Of a stretch of DNA of 64,000 nt, positions 43,512 through 53,333 are shown in pieces (the stretch's first letter is position 1; every line of letters begins with the position of its first letter). The position numbers and the translations under genes are program-made. The DNA comes from Spirosoma arboris (GTDB lineage Bacteria; Bacteroidota; Bacteroidia; Cytophagales; Spirosomataceae): positions 1-64,000 of the forward strand of contig NZ_WPIN01000026.1 in assembly GCF_009754945.1 (NCBI RefSeq). Reading direction: 5' to 3'. Under the pieces are notes generated by a model. That model was not told where the DNA came from. It saw nothing but the letters and a program-made list of their open reading frames with translations, and searched no databases.

Positions 43512-45242
43512 ATGAAAACACTAACATTAGTTATAACCGCACTTTGTCTGGCAGTAGCAACCTCCTGCTCCGACAAATTCCTGGATGTGCAACCTAAAGC
43601 TGCGCTGGCAGTTAGCGTATTACAGAACAAAACAGGCGTTAACGCCTTATTAATTGGAGCCTACGCGCTTCTGGATGGTTGGGCAACTGCCGAAGGGGCT
43701 TACCGTTCCTACAACGTCGGAGCTGACAATTGGGTGTATGGAAGTGTAGCCAGTGATGATGCCTACAAAGGAACCATTGCGGGTGACCAACCGCCAATTT
43801 CGCTTATCGAACAGGGCAATATTACGTCTGACAATATCTACTTCCGGGGTAAATGGCGCGGTATGTACGACGGCATTGCTCGTAGTAATGACGTGTTGCA
43901 GGCTGTAGCCGTTGCGAAAGACATGACCGATGCGGAGAAAGCAGAGGTCATAGCCGAAGCCCGTTTCCTGCGAGGCCATTTCCATTTTGAGCTGAAGAAG
44001 ATGTTTAATATGGTGCCTTATATCGACGAGAAGATCTACAATCCGAACGATCTCGAAAGCACGAAAGTCCCGAATAACGTAGACATTTGGCCAAACGTCT
44101 TGGCGGATATCAAAGCCGCTTATGATGTACTTCCTGCTAAACAGACGCAGGTGGGACGACCAACTAAGTGGGCAGCGGCAGCTACACTAGCCAAAGCTTA
44201 TCTATTCCAGAAGAAATATGCCGAAGCCAAACCCCTGCTCGAAGCGATTGTAGCAAGTGGTCAGTATAAGCTAATGGACAGATACCACGACAACTTCAAG
44301 GCGGTAACAAACAACAATGCCGAATCAATTTTTGAGGTTCAGTATTCAGTAAACGACGGCGCACCAAACGGTGAAAATGGTAACATTGGGTCAACTCTGA
44401 ACTATCCGTATGGTGGCGGTGGCGTAACAACTTGCTGCGGTTTCTTCCAGCCTTCACAGAACCTGGTAAATGCCTTCAAAACGGATGCGAATGGCTTGCC
44501 TCTCATCGATACCTTTAATGATGCAGACGTAACCAGCGATCAGGGCATTGAAGCAACGGCTCCATTTACACCTTACGCCGGCCCAGTTGACCCACGCTTA
44601 GACTGGACAGTAGGCCGTCGGGGAATTCCCTATTTAGACTGGGGTGTACATACCGGAAAGCCTTATGTTCGGGATCAAGCCTATGGTGGACCTTTTTCGC
44701 CCAAAAAGCATGTCATGTATAAGTCGGATGTGGGCACAAACACCTTTGCAGGCAACAATCGTCTGAATGCCAACAATTATCGCATAATTCGTTATGACCA
44801 TGTACTGCTTTGGTTAGCCGAAATTGAGACGGAAATTGGTGATCTCAACAAAGCGCGTGGGTATGTCAACCAGGTTCGTCGGCGGGCAGCCAATCCAGAT
44901 GGTTTCGTAAAAAATACAGATGGAACAGCCGCAGCCAATTATGTAATCAAAGAATATTCGACCGACTGGACCGATCAGGCTACAGCTCGAAAGGCTGTGC
45001 AGTTCGAAAGCCGGCTGGAGTTTGGTATGGAAGGCCATCGTCGGTTTGACCTCGTGCGCTGGGGCATCGCCGACCAAACGTTGAATACGTATTATCCTGC
45101 AGAAGCAAAAAAACGCTCGTACCTGAATGGGGTTAAGTTTATCAAAGGGCAGCACGAATATTTCCCCATCCCAATACAGGAGATTTTCAACAGTAAAAAA
45201 GATGGCAAAGAAACCCTGACACAGAATCCAGGATATAACTGA
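43512..45242 (+). CDS. SusD/RagB-family nutrient-binding outer-membrane lipoprotein
   Basis: 576 residues with lipobox VATSC (Cys19) followed by SDKFLDVQPKAAL, the usual SusD opening. Tetratricopeptide-like helices follow (AEARFLRGHFHFELKKMF), and the C-terminus has the family pattern RRAANPDG ... FESRLEFGMEGHRRFDLVRWG ... YFPIPIQEI. It caps the SusC channel and binds the ligand at the cell surface. It is 91 bp downstream of the susC gene in the same transcription unit. Confidence 0.95.
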   Translation: MKTLTLVITALCLAVATSCSDKFLDVQPKAALAVSVLQNKTGVNALLIGAYALLDGWATAEGAYRSYNVGADNWVYGSVASDDAYKGTIAGDQPPISLIEQGNITSDNIYFRGKWRGMYDGIARSNDVLQAVAVAKDMTDAEKAEVIAEARFLRGHFHFELKKMFNMVPYIDEKIYNPNDLESTKVPNNVDIWPNVLADIKAAYDVLPAKQTQVGRPTKWAAAATLAKAYLFQKKYAEAKPLLEAIVASGQYKLMDRYHDNFKAVTNNNAESIFEVQYSVNDGAPNGENGNIGSTLNYPYGGGGVTTCCGFFQPSQNLVNAFKTDANGLPLIDTFNDADVTSDQGIEATAPFTPYAGPVDPRLDWTVGRRGIPYLDWGVHTGKPYVRDQAYGGPFSPKKHVMYKSDVGTNTFAGNNRLNANNYRIIRYDHVLLWLAEIETEIGDLNKARGYVNQVRRRAANPDGFVKNTDGTAAANYVIKEYSTDWTDQATARKAVQFESRLEFGMEGHRRFDLVRWGIADQTLNTYYPAEAKKRSYLNGVKFIKGQHEYFPIPIQEIFNSKKDGKETLTQNPGYN

Positions 45243-45296
45243 TTTACGAATTATACGGAGGCAAATGCCCTTGTAAACTCGTAAATCATAGTTTCT

Positions 45297-45347
45297 CAAT
45301 AACGTGGTCAATAGACAACTTTTGCTTGTCTATTGACCACGTTATTG
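45297..45347. terminator. Long inverted repeat after the SusC/SusD pair
   Basis: Two 22-bp perfect arms (45297-45318 and 45326-45347) around a CTTTTGC loop, 54 bp after the susD stop codon. Confidence 0.75.
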
Positions 45348-45404
45348 TTTGCCCAAATCAAGCTGTTCACTTCGTTTGCGTGAAGTGAGCGGCTTAAAAA
45401 TCTG

Positions 45405-45412
45405 TATCTTTG
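45405..45412 (+). promoter_or_regulatory. -7 box for tsaE
   Basis: TATCTTTG at 45405-45412 matches TAnnTTTG and lies 23 bp before the tsaE start codon. A TTTG at 45375-45378 is further away than the usual 19-21 bp. Confidence 0.5.
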
Positions 45413-45435
45413 CAGGCTAATACTGATACAAGCCT

Positions 45436-45855
45436 ATGACGCTGAATTTTGACCACATCGACGAACTTGATACAGTAGCTCACCAGCTACTCGCTGAAGG
45501 ACGACAACGGCCGGTGTGGTTAATTGACGGAGAGATGGGCGCGGGCAAAACCACACTCGTTAAAGCCCTTTGTCGAGCTTTAGGGGTTGTCAGTACGGTA
45601 CACAGTCCAACGTTTTCAATTGTCAATGAATACACGACCCACGAAGGGCATTCCGTGTATCATTTCGATTGCTACCGGCTCCGAAACGAAGCGGAAGCAC
45701 TGGATATCGGTATTGAGGAATATTTTGCTTCGGGCGATTATTGTTTTATCGAATGGCCCGAGCGAATTATGTCTCTTTGGCCTGCCATGTATTATCAGCT
45801 TCAACTATCGGCAGACATTGATGGGCACCGAATGATTGAAGCAGAAATAATTTAA
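45436..45855 (+). CDS. tsaE: tRNA threonylcarbamoyladenosine biosynthesis ATPase TsaE
   Basis: 139 residues with Walker A GEMGAGKTT (residues 32-40), the HSPTFSIVNEY motif and a Walker-B-like VYHFDCYRL. TsaE is the ATPase that works with TsaB and TsaD to make the t6A base at position 37 of ANN-decoding tRNAs. Complete and of normal length. It is followed by an imperfect palindromic region, then the alanine dehydrogenase gene. Confidence 0.95.
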   Translation: MTLNFDHIDELDTVAHQLLAEGRQRPVWLIDGEMGAGKTTLVKALCRALGVVSTVHSPTFSIVNEYTTHEGHSVYHFDCYRLRNEAEALDIGIEEYFASGDYCFIEWPERIMSLWPAMYYQLQLSADIDGHRMIEAEII

Positions 45856-45870
45856 TGTTTCAAGTTTAAC

Positions 45871-45957
45871 GTTTCAACCGGGCCGCTAATGCGGTTTCAG
45901 GTTTTCAGACGGTTATTTTACTGAAACATGGAACCGCACCGGCGGCCCGGTTGAAAC
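45871..45957. repeat. Nested inverted repeat between tsaE and ald
   Basis: Perfect 16-bp arms 45871-45886 and 45942-45957 enclose a second, smaller repeat (GTTTCAG and CTGAAAC). The structure fills most of the gap. It may be a transcription terminator or attenuator, or a small palindromic element. Confidence 0.6.
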
Positions 45958-45979
45958 ATTGAACGCTGAACAACGAAAA

Positions 45980-47191
45980 ATGACTGGATTTGAGGAATTG
46001 GCCAAGCAAACGGCCCTGTATCCGAAAGAAGCTCCGCTGGCGGTAAAAACCAGCCGGAACGGCCTGCTTATTGGGTTACCCAAAGAAGTATCGCTTCAGG
46101 AAAATCGCATCGCGCTAACTCCCGAAGCCGTGGCTATTCTGGTTCGAAATGGCCACAATGTGATTGTGGAGACAAACGCGGGCGAGAAAGCCAAATTTCC
46201 CGATCATGAATATAGCGAGGCCGGTGCACAGATTGCTCAATCGCCCAAAGAAGTCTACGAGGCCAATCTCATTCTAAAAATTGAGCCACTTGTCGAGGAT
46301 GAATTCGACCATATTCAATCGGGTAGCACGGTCATTTCGGCGCTGAATCTGCCGTCTCATGACAAGGCTTACTTCGAGAAAATGCTGAGTAAGAATTTGA
46401 CCGCTTTTGGCTACGAATATATTGAAGATCAGAGCGGTGGCTTACCCGTTATTCGGTCAATGAGCGAGATTGCCGGTAGTACCGTTATGCTCATTGCGGG
46501 CGAATACCTAAGCAATGCCGATAATGGTCGGGGTATTATTCTGGGTGGTATAACGGGCGTTCCACCAACAAAAGTCGTCATGCTCGGAGCCGGAACCGTA
46601 ACCGAATACGCGATCCGCATGGCGCTTGGTATGGGTGCCGATGTAAAGGTATTCGATAAGCACCTGTACAAATTACAGCGACTCAAATATGCCGTTGGGC
46701 AACACGTGTACACCTCCATTATCGATACCGATACCATGGCGGAAGCCATTCAACGGGCCGATGTTGTGATTGGTGCGATGCGGGCCGAAGATGGTCTTAG
46801 TCCGGTGGTTGTCACTGAAGAGATGATCAGCCGAATGAAACCAGAATCGGTCATTATCGACGTATCGATTGATCAGGGTGGCAATTTCGAGACGTCACGC
46901 ATGACGACCCACAAACAGCCCACATACAAGCATATGGGCGTTATACACTACTGCGTTCCAAATATTGCCGCTCGCGTTGCTTATACGGCCAGTATGGCGC
47001 TCAGCAACATCTTTCTACCATTCCTACTCGAAACAGGAACCACTGGTGGTATTGAGCAGATGATGTACGCGAACCGTTGGTTTATGAAAGGTGTTTATAC
47101 ACATAAGGGAACGCTCACCAATGCCTATATCGCCCGCAAGTTCAACCTGCGGTTCAAGGATCTGGACCTTTTGCTGGCTGCCCGATTTTAA
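45980..47191 (+). CDS. ald: Alanine dehydrogenase
   Basis: 403 residues from the ATG at 45980; an earlier TTG lies inside the palindromic element and is not favoured. It has the opening GLPKEVSLQENRIALTPEAV, the substrate Lys in NLILKIEPL, and the nucleotide-binding motif VVMLGAGTVTEYAIRMALGMGA, then the VIIDVSIDQGGNFETSR segment. It interconverts L-alanine with pyruvate and ammonia using NAD. This longer type is common in Bacteroidota. Resemblance to transhydrogenase alpha subunits is expected, because they share the fold, but the length and C-terminus fit Ald. Confidence 0.9.
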   Translation: MTGFEELAKQTALYPKEAPLAVKTSRNGLLIGLPKEVSLQENRIALTPEAVAILVRNGHNVIVETNAGEKAKFPDHEYSEAGAQIAQSPKEVYEANLILKIEPLVEDEFDHIQSGSTVISALNLPSHDKAYFEKMLSKNLTAFGYEYIEDQSGGLPVIRSMSEIAGSTVMLIAGEYLSNADNGRGIILGGITGVPPTKVVMLGAGTVTEYAIRMALGMGADVKVFDKHLYKLQRLKYAVGQHVYTSIIDTDTMAEAIQRADVVIGAMRAEDGLSPVVVTEEMISRMKPESVIIDVSIDQGGNFETSRMTTHKQPTYKHMGVIHYCVPNIAARVAYTASMALSNIFLPFLLETGTTGGIEQMMYANRWFMKGVYTHKGTLTNAYIARKFNLRFKDLDLLLAARF

Positions 47192-47211
47192 CATAGTTAG
47201 CAAGTTGGTAC

Positions 47212-47276
47212 GTTGTAAGTTGGTAAGTACTGACGCATTTATATTGCTTTCGCGTCAACACTTACCAACTTGCAAC
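47212..47276. repeat. Imperfect inverted repeat after ald
   Basis: 25-bp arms 47212-47236 and 47252-47276 pair with three mismatches. An extra partial copy of the left arm lies just before it (47199-47210). Likely a terminator for ald placed 15 bp before the next start codon. Confidence 0.55.
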
Positions 47277-47290
47277 TTATCTACTACGTC

Positions 47291-47695
47291 ATGATTAACC
47301 ATAGCAACGAAAATACCCTACTTGACGACGCTAATTCCTACGATGTCAATAAACAATTGATGGGAACAATTTCGTCGGATTTTGTGAAGGTTGCCGATCA
47401 ACTTAAAGAAGCGTCGTATCAGATTCGCAAACGCGGCTTTTCAGAGTACCCGGTTTTTGTCGCTTCCCGTCGCGATGTACCCGTGGGACAGCTTCTTATT
47501 GGCGCTACGGAACTGGAGAATCAATGGAATTATAAGGCCTCTTTTCTGGATGAGTTTATACAACGCGAACTCATCGGCGAGGACTCAATCGATTTGTGGA
47601 AAGAAAACTATAAAAAGCCCGATGAATATTGCTGTTTATTCGTCGTACACGGTGATTTCGCTGGCTTTGTGTACATTCCATATCCTGAAGATTAA
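47291..47695 (+). CDS. Conserved hypothetical protein of unknown function
   Basis: 134 residues from the ATG at 47291; the frame extends a few codons upstream into the inverted repeat, which is less likely. The protein is acidic and soluble, with no signal or membrane segment. Recognisable pieces are EASYQIRKRGFSEYPVFVASRRDVPVG-type sequence near the middle and a C-terminal VVHGDFAGFVYIPYPED. Similar short proteins occur near gyrB in Cytophagales, but I do not recognise a named family. Followed by a terminator. Confidence 0.65.
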   Translation: MINHSNENTLLDDANSYDVNKQLMGTISSDFVKVADQLKEASYQIRKRGFSEYPVFVASRRDVPVGQLLIGATELENQWNYKASFLDEFIQRELIGEDSIDLWKENYKKPDEYCCLFVVHGDFAGFVYIPYPED

Positions 47696-47717
47696 TCAGG
47701 ATTTTCCCATGTTTTAC

Positions 47718-47752
47718 CAAGCCGAATCAACCCGATTCGGCTTGTCTTTTTT
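47718..47752 (+). terminator. Rho-independent terminator
   Basis: 10-bp stem (47718-47727 with 47735-47744), 7-nt loop, then a T-rich run. Confidence 0.85.
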
Positions 47753-48067
47753 CAAGGCGCTAATAATACTTTTTCGGGAAATAGCTTTTCTAAAAATAAG
47801 CCCCTTAAATTCCATTTTACTGGGTTACTTCCAGTTAGAAAATACACCTGATAATCTAGCCTAAAAGGGCATCAAAACCAATAGAAAGCCACTAACTGTC
47901 CCACCGTCTGAGGATTATGTTTTTTTTTGTCATATTAAGTAAATCTTGACAAAAATGGATAGGAAAAGATGAATTATTTTTGTATTTTTACAATCTGTAT
48001 AGACACATAAAAGCAGGCTATTTTTCAGGCCCGCACCAACAAATTTCAGACTCGCTCCTATTCTGAT
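47753..48067. other. Intergenic region upstream of gyrB
   Basis: About 315 bp with no gene recognised. It has a possible -7 box TATTTTTG at 47975-47982, about 85 bp before the gyrB start, with no well-placed -33 element. Confidence 0.5.
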
Positions 48068-50068
48068 ATGACCAACGAAATAATTGAAGCAGACGCCCCC
48101 GTTGAAACTGCGTTAGGCAACTATGGTGCCGATAACATTCAGGTGTTAGAGGGTCTGGAAGCCGTTCGCAAACGTCCATCCATGTACATTGGTGACGTAG
48201 GTACACGTGGCCTGCACCACCTGATCTGGGAAGTCGTCGATAACTCTATTGACGAAGCTCTGGCGGGTTATTGCGACAAGATTACGGTAACAATCAATCC
48301 AGATAATTCCATTACGGTACAGGACAACGGTCGGGGTATTCCAACCGGTATCAATACCAAGATGGGCGTTTCGGCTCTGCAAATGGCGATGACCATGTTG
48401 CATGCTGGTGGTAAATTTGACAAAGACACCTATAAAGTATCGGGTGGTCTTCACGGCGTTGGCGTATCCTGCGTAAACGCCCTTTCGACCGATCTACGCG
48501 TAGAAGTTCATCGGGAAGGCAAAATCTTTGAGCAGGAGTACAAAATAGGTATTCCTCTCTATGATGTACGTGTCATTGGCGATGCTAATGATACAGGTAC
48601 ACGGACACATTTCAAGCCGGATGGAAGTATTTTCACCGATACGATTTATAAATATGATACGATAGCAGGTCGTCTGCGTGAGTTAGCGTATTTGAACAAG
48701 GGCATCCATATTTTCCTGAACGACCTGCGTGAGTTGGATGAAGCTGGAGAACCAGTGCGACATGATGATTTCTTTTCGCAAGGAGGTCTGGTTGAATTTG
48801 TCGAGTATCTCGATCAAACACGGCCTGCTCTTGATGGAATGAAACCTATTTACATGGAGAGCACCAAAGGCTCTACGCCTGTACAGGTTGCGCTGGTATA
48901 CAATTATGAGGCTGGCGAAAATGTCCTGTCGTATGTCAATAATATCAATACTCACGAAGGTGGTACTCACGTACAAGGCTTTCGCTCAGCATTAACACGG
49001 GTATTGAAAAATTATGCCGATAAGAACCCCGGCGTACTACCTAAGAACTCAGGTAAGGTAGCGTTCAGTGGTGAAGATTTCCGTAAGGGCCTAACGGCGG
49101 TAATTTCAGTAAAAGTGGCTGAGCCTCAGTTTGAAGGACAGACCAAAACCAAATTAGGCAATCAGGATGTGGTAAGTGCTGTGAGCCAGGCAATGGCTGA
49201 CCTACTCGAAACCTGGCTGGAGGAAAACCCAAAAACTGCCCAGGGTATCGTTAAAAAAGTGCTTGTGTCAGCTCAGGCGCGGATTGCAGCCGATCTGGCT
49301 TATAAACGCATTATGACCGAGCGCAAGGATTTCATGGGCGGCATGGGATTGCCCGGAAAACTAGCAGACTGCTCCGATACTGACCCGGAAAAATGTGAAC
49401 TTTATCTCGTTGAGGGTGATTCGGCTGGCGGAACAGCCAAGCAAGGGCGCAACCGGGCATTTCAGGCTATTTTACCCTTGCGTGGTAAGATTCTGAACGT
49501 AGAAAAAGCCATGGAGCACAAGATCTACGAGAATGAAGAAATTAAAAATATCTGGACAGCGTTGGGCATTCGGTTGGAGAAAAAAGACGATGAAACGGTG
49601 ATGAATCTGGACAAGCTCCGGTATCACAAAATCATTATCATGACCGATGCCGATGTAGATGGTAGCCACATCCGGACACTGATTCTGACGTTGTTCTACC
49701 GCAATATGAAAGCGCTCATCGATAACGGTTATATATACATTGCTCAACCTCCTCTCTATCTGGTAAAAAAAGGGAAAGAGGAACGTTATTGCTGGACAGA
49801 AACTCAGCGCGAAGCAGCAGTGAAGGAATTAGCGGGTAGCGGTAAAGAAGAAAATGTAGGTGTACAGCGCTACAAAGGACTTGGAGAAATGAACGCCGAA
49901 CAACTTTGGAGTACAACTATGAACCCCGATACTCGAAGCCTGAAAGTCGTAACGGTTGAGTCGGCGGCCGATGCCGATCACGTTTTTTCAACGCTCATGG
50001 GCGATGAGGTAGCCCCCCGGCGCGAATTCATCGAACGAAATGCGAAATATGCCCGAGTGGATGTTTAA
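48068..50068 (+). CDS. gyrB: DNA gyrase subunit B
   Basis: 666 residues. The GHKL ATPase domain opens with IQVLEGLEAVRKRPSMYIGDVG and includes the ATP-binding VDNSIDEALAGYC and GGLHGVGVSCVNALS segments. The transducer domain and the TOPRIM domain follow (EGDSAGGTAKQGRNR near 449 and DADVDGSHIRTL near 527). The C-terminal tail YKGLGEMNAEQLW ... PRREFIERNAKYARVDV is typical of GyrB rather than ParE. With GyrA it introduces negative supercoils. A terminator follows. Confidence 0.97.
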   Translation: MTNEIIEADAPVETALGNYGADNIQVLEGLEAVRKRPSMYIGDVGTRGLHHLIWEVVDNSIDEALAGYCDKITVTINPDNSITVQDNGRGIPTGINTKMGVSALQMAMTMLHAGGKFDKDTYKVSGGLHGVGVSCVNALSTDLRVEVHREGKIFEQEYKIGIPLYDVRVIGDANDTGTRTHFKPDGSIFTDTIYKYDTIAGRLRELAYLNKGIHIFLNDLRELDEAGEPVRHDDFFSQGGLVEFVEYLDQTRPALDGMKPIYMESTKGSTPVQVALVYNYEAGENVLSYVNNINTHEGGTHVQGFRSALTRVLKNYADKNPGVLPKNSGKVAFSGEDFRKGLTAVISVKVAEPQFEGQTKTKLGNQDVVSAVSQAMADLLETWLEENPKTAQGIVKKVLVSAQARIAADLAYKRIMTERKDFMGGMGLPGKLADCSDTDPEKCELYLVEGDSAGGTAKQGRNRAFQAILPLRGKILNVEKAMEHKIYENEEIKNIWTALGIRLEKKDDETVMNLDKLRYHKIIIMTDADVDGSHIRTLILTLFYRNMKALIDNGYIYIAQPPLYLVKKGKEERYCWTETQREAAVKELAGSGKEENVGVQRYKGLGEMNAEQLWSTTMNPDTRSLKVVTVESAADADHVFSTLMGDEVAPRREFIERNAKYARVDV

Positions 50069-50082
50069 CCGAATGATAACAT

Positions 50083-50109
50083 AAAGCGGGCTTTTTAGTC
50101 CGCTTTTTT
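50083..50109 (+). terminator. Terminator after gyrB
   Basis: Stem 50083-50089 with 50100-50106 and a following T-run, 15 bp after the stop codon. Confidence 0.7.
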
Positions 50110-50129
50110 GTTGTAATTCAAAGTTTGAA

Positions 50130-52478
50130 ATGAGTATGCGTTATTCCCTAAATTCAAACCGAACTATATTGGGCAACTTAGTTTCCCGGTTTACCCACCG
50201 CCAGGCAAGCTCTCCTGCTCAGGTAACTGATAAAATGGCAAAGGTTAGTGAAAAAGTAAGCAGCGTTATCGATCAGAGCGATTACCTCAGTCGTGATTTA
50301 AGCTGGCTCAAATTCAATGAGCGTGTTCTGGATCAGGCTCGTAGCCCGCATCGGACGCTTATGGAACGGCTGAAGTTCCTGGCAATTTCAGCGTCAAACC
50401 TCGACGAGTTTTTTATGATTCGCGTCGGGAGTTTGTACAACTATCTGGATTACCACAAACAGCGGGTCGACTACTCCGGGCTTCGTGAAGTGCCTTTTCG
50501 GAAGGCGTTATTTACCGCAGCACATCAGCTTTGCCAGGACCAGCAAACTGTTTTTACAGAGCAATTGCTGCCACTGTTCATCGAAAATGGTCTTCAATTA
50601 GTTACGTACGACGATTTAAGCGCAAATGAGCGAATCGAAGCAACTGACTATTTCGATAAGGCAATTTACCCGACCCTGACACCTATGCTGTATGATTACA
50701 CGCATACATTTCCGGTGCTGTTGGCAAAGGTTCTGATTTTTGGCGTAGTCACGCAAAGTCCTGATGGGATTGATTTGCAAAATCAGCGATCAGATGATGA
50801 AGATGATCGTCAACGCCTGTCGTTTGTACAGATACCAGCCAATCTGCCGCGCTTTTTATCGTTTGAGCGTGAGGATACCATCTTGTTTTTGCCTATTGAA
50901 GAAATCGTGCGGCAGAATATTAAAAAACTCTACCGCAATGTCGAAATTCTGTCAGTTAATCTGTTCCGCATTACGCGTAACGGCGATTTTACACTCGACG
51001 AAAACGATGATGATGAAGTCGATTTCATTGATGAAGTTCGGCAGAAAATTAAGAACCGGCGCTTGGGTCGTGTTACACGGGTTGAGGTAGAGACCTATGT
51101 TAATAGCGCGTCCAGAACAAACTCACCCTGGATGCTCAATCTTCTCAAAAAGCGCTGGGAAATTGATGATCTGAACATTTTCGAATCGAATAATCTGCTA
51201 GATTTTTCTGCATTCTGGCAAATAATTGGTAATCCAGAGTTTAAAGACGACATGCCCCGTCAGCACGTACCGGTACCTCCATTGGGTCTCGCTCGTGATA
51301 AAACGGACGATATTTTCGAGATCATAAAGCAGCGTGATCTACTATTACACCATCCGTACAATAATTTTGAGCCCGTACTGCAACTGCTCGAACAATCGGC
51401 AGAAGATCCAAATGTACTGGCTATCAAAATCACAGTATACAGGTTAGCAAAACGCTCCCGCATTACAGAAGCTCTGTTGAAAGCGGCTGAAAATGGGAAG
51501 CACGTATCGGTCTTATTTGAAGTAAAAGCACGTTTCGACGAAGAAAATAACATTCGTGAAGCGCAGCGGTTGCAGAAAGCTGGCTGCTTTGTAATTTATG
51601 GTATAAGCCGATTTAAAACGCATACAAAACTTTTGTTAGTTGTGCGTAGTGAAGGTAGCCGGGTGGTACGCTATGCACATATGGCCACGGGCAATTATAA
51701 TGAGGATACCTCAAAACTCTACACCGATATTGGTCTGTTAACGACGAACGAGACCTACACGCACGATATCTCCGAGTTTTTCAATGTCATTACGGGTCAT
51801 TCACTCCCAAACGAATACCAGTACCTGATTACAGCCCCGCGCGATATGCGCGATCAGTTAGTACGATTAATCCGACTGGAAGCAGAAAACGCCAAACGTG
51901 ACTTGCCAAGTGGTATTTGTATTAAGGTCAATTCATTGGAAGACAAGCTTGTTATTGACGAGTTATATAAAGCTTCTCAGGCTGGCGTACCTATTCGACT
52001 CATTGTACGAAGTATCTGTTGCCTGCGTCCCCACCGGGATGGCTTGAGCGAGCTTATAACTGTTCGGTCTATTGTGGGTGATTTCCTGGAGCACACGCGC
52101 ATTTATTATTTCCATAACAACGGCGACCCAAAAGTATATAGCGGCAGCGCTGATGTAATGGTCCGCAGTTTTGACCGACGAATTGAATCGTTGTTTTATT
52201 TAGCAGACCCACGCGTAAAGCAACAGGCCATTCTGATTCTGAAATATAACCTGCTCGACAACGTAAATGCCTATGAACTAAAGGAAGATGGTGATTTTAA
52301 GAAATGTGACGTACCTGATGGTAGTGAGCCATTCAATATACACCAGCGTTTTTTCGATGTGACTGAAAAAGAAGTGGTGGAAGCTCGTTTGTTCGATCCC
52401 GAAATTAAGCTAGCTGAAGTCGCCAAAATTGAAGAAGAATATCAGGAAGGAGCCGAACGAGCTATTGCTGATATTTGA
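50130..52478 (+). CDS. ppk1: Polyphosphate kinase 1
   Basis: 782 residues, longer than usual by an N-terminal stretch of about 50 residues before YLSRDLSWLKFNERVLDQA, where the family normally begins. An internal ATG at 50235 would remove 35 of these. The middle domain and the two C-terminal phospholipase-D-like domains are present, including the catalytic His in YAHMATGNYNEDTS (near 515) and a second conserved segment YYFHNNGDPKVYSGSADVM. The enzyme makes long polyphosphate chains from ATP. It is 61 bp downstream of gyrB, past a terminator. Confidence 0.95.
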   Translation: MSMRYSLNSNRTILGNLVSRFTHRQASSPAQVTDKMAKVSEKVSSVIDQSDYLSRDLSWLKFNERVLDQARSPHRTLMERLKFLAISASNLDEFFMIRVGSLYNYLDYHKQRVDYSGLREVPFRKALFTAAHQLCQDQQTVFTEQLLPLFIENGLQLVTYDDLSANERIEATDYFDKAIYPTLTPMLYDYTHTFPVLLAKVLIFGVVTQSPDGIDLQNQRSDDEDDRQRLSFVQIPANLPRFLSFEREDTILFLPIEEIVRQNIKKLYRNVEILSVNLFRITRNGDFTLDENDDDEVDFIDEVRQKIKNRRLGRVTRVEVETYVNSASRTNSPWMLNLLKKRWEIDDLNIFESNNLLDFSAFWQIIGNPEFKDDMPRQHVPVPPLGLARDKTDDIFEIIKQRDLLLHHPYNNFEPVLQLLEQSAEDPNVLAIKITVYRLAKRSRITEALLKAAENGKHVSVLFEVKARFDEENNIREAQRLQKAGCFVIYGISRFKTHTKLLLVVRSEGSRVVRYAHMATGNYNEDTSKLYTDIGLLTTNETYTHDISEFFNVITGHSLPNEYQYLITAPRDMRDQLVRLIRLEAENAKRDLPSGICIKVNSLEDKLVIDELYKASQAGVPIRLIVRSICCLRPHRDGLSELITVRSIVGDFLEHTRIYYFHNNGDPKVYSGSADVMVRSFDRRIESLFYLADPRVKQQAILILKYNLLDNVNAYELKEDGDFKKCDVPDGSEPFNIHQRFFDVTEKEVVEARLFDPEIKLAEVAKIEEEYQEGAERAIADI

Positions 52479-52571
52479 TGATTTGCCGAATTTAGCCAAT
52501 AAACCAAGTCATTAAGTCTTACGATTAAATATACCTATTATGCCAATAAGTATATTTAATTATTTATTTCG

Positions 52572-52579
52572 TACATTTG
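52572..52579 (+). promoter_or_regulatory. -7 box for the Uma2-type gene
   Basis: TACATTTG at 52572-52579 matches TAnnTTTG and lies 21 bp before the start codon. The surrounding region is very AT-rich. Confidence 0.45.
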
Positions 52580-52600
52580 CCTCCTCAATAGTAATACGGC

Positions 52601-53176
52601 ATGGAATCAATACGGGTGCATTTACCGGAAGATTTACGAATGAACGATGATGAGTTCACTCGTTTTTGTCAGGATAATCCGGACCTGAAGTTTGAGCGCC
52701 GAAAAAACGGTGATATTGTTTTTATGGCTAATACAGGAGGAGAAACGGGTAATAACAATTTTGAACTAGCAGCTCGGTTTGCCGTATGGAACTGGCAAGC
52801 CCAATTTGGTAAATTTTTTGATTCATCAACGGCTTTTCGACTTTCTGATACATCCATAATGTCGCCCGATGTTTCTGCTATAGCACAAAACCGCTGGGAT
52901 GAATTAACTCCAGAACAACGCCGTAAAATTTTACCCTTATATCCTGATTTCATCCTTGAGTTACGCTCCCAGTCCGACCGTCTGAAAGATTGCTTTGAAA
53001 AAATGGACGATTGGATGGCCAATGGATGTCGGCTAGGATGGCTTATTGATCTGACAAATCACACCACTTATATTTATCGCTCCAACCAGAAACCACAGGA
53101 GATCGTTGGACTAGGTCAACTATCAGGTGAAGAAGTACTTCCAGGCTTTATACTAGATCTGGCAACGATTAGCTAA
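52601..53176 (+). CDS. Uma2-family (DUF820) PD-(D/E)xK nuclease-like protein
   Basis: 191 residues. Core elements of the Uma2 family are visible: MNDDEFTRFCQDNPDLKFERRKNGDIVFM, then MSPDVSAIAQNRW (the Asp of the nuclease fold), DFILELRSQSDRL (Glu-x-Arg/Lys element) and GCRLGWLIDL. These proteins have a restriction-endonuclease fold, often occur in many copies in Cytophagales and cyanobacteria, and have no proven cellular role. It stands alone with its own promoter and terminator. Confidence 0.88.
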   Translation: MESIRVHLPEDLRMNDDEFTRFCQDNPDLKFERRKNGDIVFMANTGGETGNNNFELAARFAVWNWQAQFGKFFDSSTAFRLSDTSIMSPDVSAIAQNRWDELTPEQRRKILPLYPDFILELRSQSDRLKDCFEKMDDWMANGCRLGWLIDLTNHTTYIYRSNQKPQEIVGLGQLSGEEVLPGFILDLATIS

Positions 53177-53206
53177 GAGAAAGGAAACGAGTATTCAGGT
53201 AATCAG

Positions 53207-53258
53207 AACGGGCTGAAGGGCGTATAAATATCGTCAATTCAGCCCGTTTCCTGTTTTT
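53207..53258 (+). terminator. Terminator after the Uma2-type gene
   Basis: 11-bp stem (53207-53217 with 53238-53248) followed by a T-rich segment. Confidence 0.75.
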
Positions 53259-53333
53259 CTATGGTTCTAAGCGGTTATTCCTACCCTTCTTTTTGTATCT
53301 TAGCTCACCTAACTGTAACTGTGATTTTATTGG

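Noticed and set aside
40169..45242. Polysaccharide utilisation locus around the SusC/SusD pair
   Set aside because: No glycosidase, sensor or other carbohydrate gene lies next to the pair; the GH92 gene is 28 kb away.
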